DNA of 11,008 nucleotides from the NCBI GenBank assembly GCA_028825055.1, contig JAPKAW010000048.1, positions 1 to 11,008 on the forward strand, written 5' to 3'. This document shows, piece after piece, positions 7,177 to 11,008 of this stretch. A program made the translations under genes and the position numbers. The notes beneath the pieces were generated by a model. The model was not told the origin of the DNA. It saw only the letters and a program-made list of their open reading frames with translations, and made no database searches. Each line of letters opens with the position of its first letter. The stretch's first letter is position 1. The DNA comes from Flavobacteriales bacterium. GTDB lineage: Bacteria > Bacteroidota > Bacteroidia > Flavobacteriales_D > Sanyastnellaceae.

Positions 7177-10100
7177 TTACATTGCAAGAGTCATATAGAT
7201 GGGGGCAACTTTTGGAATACGCCGTCCCGATTCGAGGTCTACAAAAATGACTTGAAGCAGGTAGTTTCCAGGGGCTGCCAAAACCTCATGTTCATTTCGA
7301 CCATCCCAGGCCCCGATCCAAGCAGGTTGATGAGGGGCTATCCAGGGCCCATCGGGAACCCTCCAAATAACTTGTCCTGAAGCAGATAGGATGCAAATTT
7401 GGGCATGCCAAACAATCTCCTCTTCCCCCGGATGAAGTGCGAAAACAACCGATCGAGGTTGCTGACTTAGGGACGCTGATAACCAGGTGCTTTGGAGGAT
7501 TTCAAGTGTGGGGAGGATCGTTTGTTGAACTGTCGGTGCCGATTGATTCCAGCTATTTTGCTCTCCCGGAGTTGAGCCGTTTGCGGCCGAACTTGATTGC
7601 CATTGCGCATTCGCTGTTGATTGCATGCGTTCCAACGAAGTTTCTCTGGGGTTTGCCCATGGGGCATGCAGTTCTGCATTCAATGGCACGCTTTCGATCG
7701 TGTGTTCAGGGGATTTCAGGTGAATCTCGCTGCGGCCATATAAACTCGGCAGTGATGTAGGTAAAGCCCGTGATGTATGGAGTCTATTGGGACAAGCTGA
7801 AAAAGCCCAAGGCTGATGCGGAGGGAGTTGCCAATTCACTTCGGGCGACAGCGGAATCCAATCATCTGGAAATGGAAGAGATTCGGTTGAAACGAACCAT
7901 TCGGCCGTCCCAATAGGGGTCGAGTTTGTATTCTCCACTTCAATGAAGGGTTCCCCAAATGCATCCGCATCCAGAATTTCATTGAGATGCATTGGCGTGT
8001 TTACGTCATTTAAATTGGGTGTATAGCTGCTGATTTGAAGCCAATTAGTTCGGCCATGGGCATCCGTGGCGATGATGGAATCCGGAATCGGCCTCCAGGA
8101 TGGTTGAGCCCAGATTCGATTGGCATCAGCATGTTGAAACCAGCCGATGGACTCGTGCTGTTTGACTGTCCAGAATTTTGCGGTGTCCAGAAGAACCGGT
8201 TTGCTGAACAAAAAATAGGTATCGCTAGAGGCTTCCCCAAGCATTAAAAATTCACTTTGAAATCCTTCAAGCGACCCCTCGTTGAGCCAAGACCCTGCGC
8301 GCTCAATGGAATCTGTTTCGCCGGGACTGGCCCCGAAATACTGTCCGCTTGACGTCCAATTTTCGCTGTTTTGAGCAGGGCCATGGATGTCTACGCGAAC
8401 TAGGCTGAATCCCGATTCTGAATTTTTGCGATGGGCATGCCAACAAGCGGAATAATGCACCTCGTCTAGGACGAGCCCGAGTGCATTGAGCAATGTCACT
8501 GTTCCTTTTTCATTGTGCAACACTCCCGGGTGCACGACCCATCTTTGACCAGGTTGAAGGACGCTTCTCTCGTCAATAATCAGATCGCCACAATGCAAAC
8601 CTCCAAGCTCCACTGCATGAATTTCGTTGCGATTGTAGAGCTCAATAAACTCTCCCCAAACGGCTGAGCTCCCTGCAGGATTGTGGGCGATTTCTGAGAT
8701 TACAAGGTCGCCAAGCTCGGGGAATTTTCCAATTTCAAAATCGACCTTGAATGCAAATCTCTGGCCTGTGGCCCAATCGGATTCACATGATTTCAGATGT
8801 TCAATTTCGAACTGTACGTGCTGATTAGGAAGTGATACGCGCTGGGTCCAATACAAACGACGAGGGAAGGGGTCTTCGGAGTGCCATGTGGTGCTGCCCG
8901 CCGGTGAAATTTGCACTTCAGATAGTGGATCGAATGGACCATTGAATTCAATGAAACCTCTCGATTCAGAGGTGGGAACAATGTGGTCTATGATCAACAA
9001 TTCGCTTTCAATCGCTAGGGGTGTTTCTTGGGCACTGGACGTGCCAGGGGTGCATCCATCCAAAGCGCTGCTTCCTGTCCAGTTGACATGACTAGAGCAT
9101 GCCCCAGGCTGCAAAATCTGAAGGGATACGCCTCCGTTGTCGCCTTGCCACCAAGCTTGGCGATAATGAACCGCATCCAATAATATCCCGTCGTTGCGAA
9201 TTAGGCCCAAGCCGTCTTCGGCGTCATTGAAAGTTGGAGCTCCCTCGATGTATGCCTCCGGAACGATGCCATTTAGAAGGGAGGTGCTGCAACCTGAAAT
9301 AAGAAAGCGCTCGCCAGGATTTAGAATTCCATCCCAAGGTGGCCGAGGACTTAAAGGGATGACCTGGCTAGACCCTTGATCCCACCAATTCCAAAACTGG
9401 ACATCGAATGTGCGATTCGATCGATTCAGCACTTCTGCCCATTCGCAAGCGGGCAGATACTCATGGGGGGTAGGATCGGCCATAATTTCAGTCAAAACAA
9501 CATCGCCGCGGTTTGCTGTATTCGCCGCGGTCCAAATGACATGGACAGTGGTATCGGCCAGCATGTTGCCATCAAAGTCCAAAAAGTGCTGCAGTGTAAA
9601 GACGCGCTCTATCCCCGGTATCCAGTGGGTGTCGAATGGCATGCGGACGGTACTGGAGTACTCTTGAAACGGCTGGACTTCCATAATTTGTCCAATGGCT
9701 GATGTGAAGCTGCCGAAACCGGGCCGCAAGGGCTCACTAAAATGCCATAAAACGACAGAGTCTCCTTCCCATGCAATCCCTTCCAGTTTTGGCGTTAGCG
9801 TGTCAGGAATAAAAATAGATAATTGCTCCAATTCAAATTCGATTGCATCGAAATTTGATGAGGTGAATTGTGAGGAGATACCGATGCATGTCGGGAACGG
9901 GTGCAAGGCTGTAAACAAGGTGAGCGGCTGCCCATTCGTTAGGATGGATTCGATGGTAATTGTGGCCAGCGAGTCCCCTGGCAATTGTGTCCACTGAAAC
10001 CAGGCATCCATTCCTTCTGAATAGCTGCCTGCCTGACTGGATTGAATGATGGGAAAAGCGTCTCCATTGGCCATGGGGTCATGAATTCGCCTCCATTCTA

Positions 10101-10518
10101 GCGGGTCTTGATTTCCTGTTGTGCCCAGATGAATGAAGCTTCCGGGAGCGAGAGAATCTGAGTTGGCCGTCCAGTCTGAGATTGGGATTGAAAGGAATGG
10201 GGCTTTATCATTCTCTTGTGGAGTGAAAAAATGTAGGCGACTGAAGTTGTTACTCGAACCAGCGAATGACTGGGACCAACGCATCCGTGCATGCCTTCCT
10301 AAAGAATCATGCGGTAGCCACGCGGGATCCATACAAGCAGTTAGCCAAGCGCTCCCCGCTTGAGGGGCATTTAATTGCCATAGTGAGCCAACCAGCTCCC
10401 ATTGGCTCATTGAGCCCTGCCATTGAAGCCCCTCCCCTTCCTGCGCGGCCATTCCCCAAAAGCTCAATAAACAACTAGTCAGGCAGGCTCCCTGCGCGAT
10501 ATCACTCCAATTCCTCAT
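7177..10518 (-). CDS. large secreted lamin-tail-domain protein with three repeat modules
   Basis: A 1113-residue protein with a likely signal peptide (MRNWSDIAQGACLTSCLLSF, cleavage probably near WGMAAQ). Residues about 30-235 form a jelly-roll-like N-terminal domain of the type found in Bacteroidota lamin-tail proteins. Three modules follow, each an Ig-like segment plus a lamin-tail domain (LTD). LTD1 is about 338-490 (RGDVVLTEIMADPTP to CTPGTSS), LTD2 about 602-735 (LGDLVISEIAHNPAG to ASPGETDS), and LTD3 about 841-985 (MHLNEILDADAFGEPFIEVE to STPGEQNS). The Ig-like parts carry LWHFSEPL (257-264), GFIEFNGPF (521-529) and TYFLFSKPVLL (767-777). The C-terminus (about 1038-1113) resembles a FlgD-like Ig or gliding-motility-type domain, with WIGAWDGRNEHEVLAAPGNYLL. 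No catalytic motif is visible; a surface or adhesive role is inferred. LTDs occur on extracellular nucleases and phosphatases in bacteria, but no such domain is present here. It heads the six-gene minus-strand block. Confidence 0.85.
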   Translation of the reverse strand: MRNWSDIAQGACLTSCLLSFWGMAAQEGEGLQWQGSMSQWELVGSLWQLNAPQAGSAWLTACMDPAWLPHDSLGRHARMRWSQSFAGSSNNFSRLHFFTPQENDKAPFLSIPISDWTANSDSLAPGSFIHLGTTGNQDPLEWRRIHDPMANGDAFPIIQSSQAGSYSEGMDAWFQWTQLPGDSLATITIESILTNGQPLTLFTALHPFPTCIGISSQFTSSNFDAIEFELEQLSIFIPDTLTPKLEGIAWEGDSVVLWHFSEPLRPGFGSFTSAIGQIMEVQPFQEYSSTVRMPFDTHWIPGIERVFTLQHFLDFDGNMLADTTVHVIWTAANTANRGDVVLTEIMADPTPHEYLPACEWAEVLNRSNRTFDVQFWNWWDQGSSQVIPLSPRPPWDGILNPGERFLISGCSTSLLNGIVPEAYIEGAPTFNDAEDGLGLIRNDGILLDAVHYRQAWWQGDNGGVSLQILQPGACSSHVNWTGSSALDGCTPGTSSAQETPLAIESELLIIDHIVPTSESRGFIEFNGPFDPLSEVQISPAGSTTWHSEDPFPRRLYWTQRVSLPNQHVQFEIEHLKSCESDWATGQRFAFKVDFEIGKFPELGDLVISEIAHNPAGSSAVWGEFIELYNRNEIHAVELGGLHCGDLIIDERSVLQPGQRWVVHPGVLHNEKGTVTLLNALGLVLDEVHYSACWHAHRKNSESGFSLVRVDIHGPAQNSENWTSSGQYFGASPGETDSIERAGSWLNEGSLEGFQSEFLMLGEASSDTYFLFSKPVLLDTAKFWTVKQHESIGWFQHADANRIWAQPSWRPIPDSIIATDAHGRTNWLQISSYTPNLNDVNTPMHLNEILDADAFGEPFIEVENTNSTPIGTAEWFVSTESLPFPDDWIPLSPEVNWQLPPHQPWAFSACPNRLHTSRALPTSLPSLYGRSEIHLKSPEHTIESVPLNAELHAPWANPRETSLERMQSTANAQWQSSSAANGSTPGEQNSWNQSAPTVQQTILPTLEILQSTWLSASLSQQPRSVVFALHPGEEEIVWHAQICILSASGQVIWRVPDGPWIAPHQPAWIGAWDGRNEHEVLAAPGNYLLQVIFVDLESGRRIPKVAPIYMTLAM

Positions 10519-10538
10519 CCTTCCTCAATCAATGCTGT

Positions 10539-10564
10539 AAATCTCTAAATTTTATCAGAGATTT
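10539..10564. promoter_or_regulatory. 8-bp inverted repeat in divergent intergenic region (possible operator)
   Basis: The 84-bp space between the secreted-protein gene (start 10518) and asd (start 10603) holds AAATCTCT (10539-10546) and its exact reverse complement AGAGATTT (10557-10564), separated by a 10-bp AT-rich spacer. This arrangement suits a dimeric regulator or a small hairpin. It is not a typical intrinsic terminator: the stem is AT-rich and no T run follows. A TTTG at 10562-10565 overlaps the right arm and could act as part of a Bacteroidota -33 element for asd, with a weak TAnnTTTG-like TACCATGT at 10583-10590. That promoter reading is speculative. Confidence 0.35.
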
Positions 10565-10602
10565 GGCGCACCTCCTATCAACTACCATGTTACGCTGACA
10601 AA

Positions 10603-11008
10603 ATGGAATCTATCAATCAAACAAAACAAGACCCCATTGATGTTGCAGTCATCGGTGCAACAGGATTGGTTGGCCAAACCATGTTGAAAGTGTTGGAGGA
10701 ATTGGACTTCCCCGTACGAACCTTGTTGCCCGTTGGTAGCAAGCGCAGTGTGGGAAAAGAAGTCATGTTTCAGGGGAAGCCCCACCGGGTGATATCGGTT
10801 ACAGATGCGTTGCGTTCCGCTCCACACGTTGCTTTATTCAGTGCTGGGGGAAGCGTGAGCTTAGAATGGGCTCCTCAATTTGCCGCACAGGGTTGCACCG
10901 TCGTCGATAACAGCAGTGCCTTTAGAATGGACGAGAGTTGTCCTTTGGTCGTTCCTGAAGTGAACGGGTCTGATATCAAGTCACATCACCGCATTATCGC
11001 CAATCCGA
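10603..11008 (+). CDS. asd: aspartate-semialdehyde dehydrogenase (partial, 3' end outside window)
   Basis: Asd reduces aspartyl-phosphate to aspartate-semialdehyde with NADPH, the branch-point step to lysine/diaminopimelate, threonine and methionine. The first 135 codons are present. They contain the Rossmann motif VAVIGATGLVGQTMLKVLEE (residues 14-33), FSAGGSVSLEWAP (79-91), VVDNSSAFRMD (100-110), VVPEVNG (116-122) and RIIANP (130-135). In the family the last of these is followed by Asn and the catalytic Cys, so the window ends immediately before the active-site residue. The ATG at 10603 is chosen because an ATG at 10587 is out of frame and stops after three codons. The N-terminus has an extra 10 or so polar residues before the first strand. 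The gene is divergent from the large minus-strand block. Confidence 0.96.
   Translation, partial: MESINQTKQDPIDVAVIGATGLVGQTMLKVLEELDFPVRTLLPVGSKRSVGKEVMFQGKPHRVISVTDALRSAPHVALFSAGGSVSLEWAPQFAAQGCTVVDNSSAFRMDESCPLVVPEVNGSDIKSHHRIIANP

Noticed and set aside
9503..9531. Direct repeat TCGCCGCGGT at 9503-9512 and 9522-9531
   Set aside because: There are only two copies, in coding sequence, spelling a similar short peptide before LTD1; it is not an array or attachment site.
1..11008. Search for CRISPR arrays, tRNA or rRNA genes, insertion sequences, prophage or defence genes
   Set aside because: No regularly spaced repeats, transposase or integrase motifs, or RNA gene signatures were seen; nearly all of the window is accounted for by ordinary genes.

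Overview
The window looks like chromosomal DNA from a Bacteroidota bacterium, most likely Flavobacteriales or a close relative. This rests on protein sequence style and gene neighbourhood: a DUF4271 membrane protein, then a Bacteroidota-type uroporphyrinogen-III synthase, RNase P protein, and a C-terminal-processing protease with the long helical tail typical of the phylum. A large secreted lamin-tail-domain protein of a kind common in Bacteroidota lies upstream. No database search was possible, so the assignment below phylum is inference.

Layout. At the left edge (1-112) there may be the 5' end of an unidentified minus-strand gene. A plus-strand gene (120-1925) encodes one protein made of a GT2 glycosyltransferase joined to a GT9 heptosyltransferase-like domain, probably for lipopolysaccharide core assembly. 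Its stop codon overlaps the stop of the convergent minus-strand block. That block runs from 10518 down to 1922 and holds six tightly packed genes in transcription order: lamin-tail secreted protein, DUF4271 membrane protein, hemD, rnpA, S41 protease and O-antigen ligase. Gaps are 60 bp or less and several genes overlap. At the right edge, divergent from the block, asd (aspartate-semialdehyde dehydrogenase) starts at 10603 and leaves the window just before its catalytic cysteine. The 84-bp divergent intergenic region carries an 8-bp inverted repeat.

How the genes relate. The left third is about the cell envelope: a putative core glycosyltransferase fusion faces an O-antigen ligase that joins polymer to lipid A-core. 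The ligase sits 4 bp after a periplasmic processing protease. The middle holds housekeeping functions (tetrapyrrole synthesis, tRNA 5' maturation). The right part has a modular secreted protein built from three repeats of an Ig-like plus lamin-tail unit, and the start of the lysine/threonine/methionine branch-point enzyme.

I found no CRISPR array, RNA gene, insertion sequence, phage gene or defence system. The points most worth a second look are the GT2-GT9 fusion, the three-module architecture of the secreted protein, the overlapping and non-ATG starts in the hemD-rnpA-protease segment, the shared-stop convergent junction, and the inverted repeat before asd. None of these amounts to an undescribed biological system.
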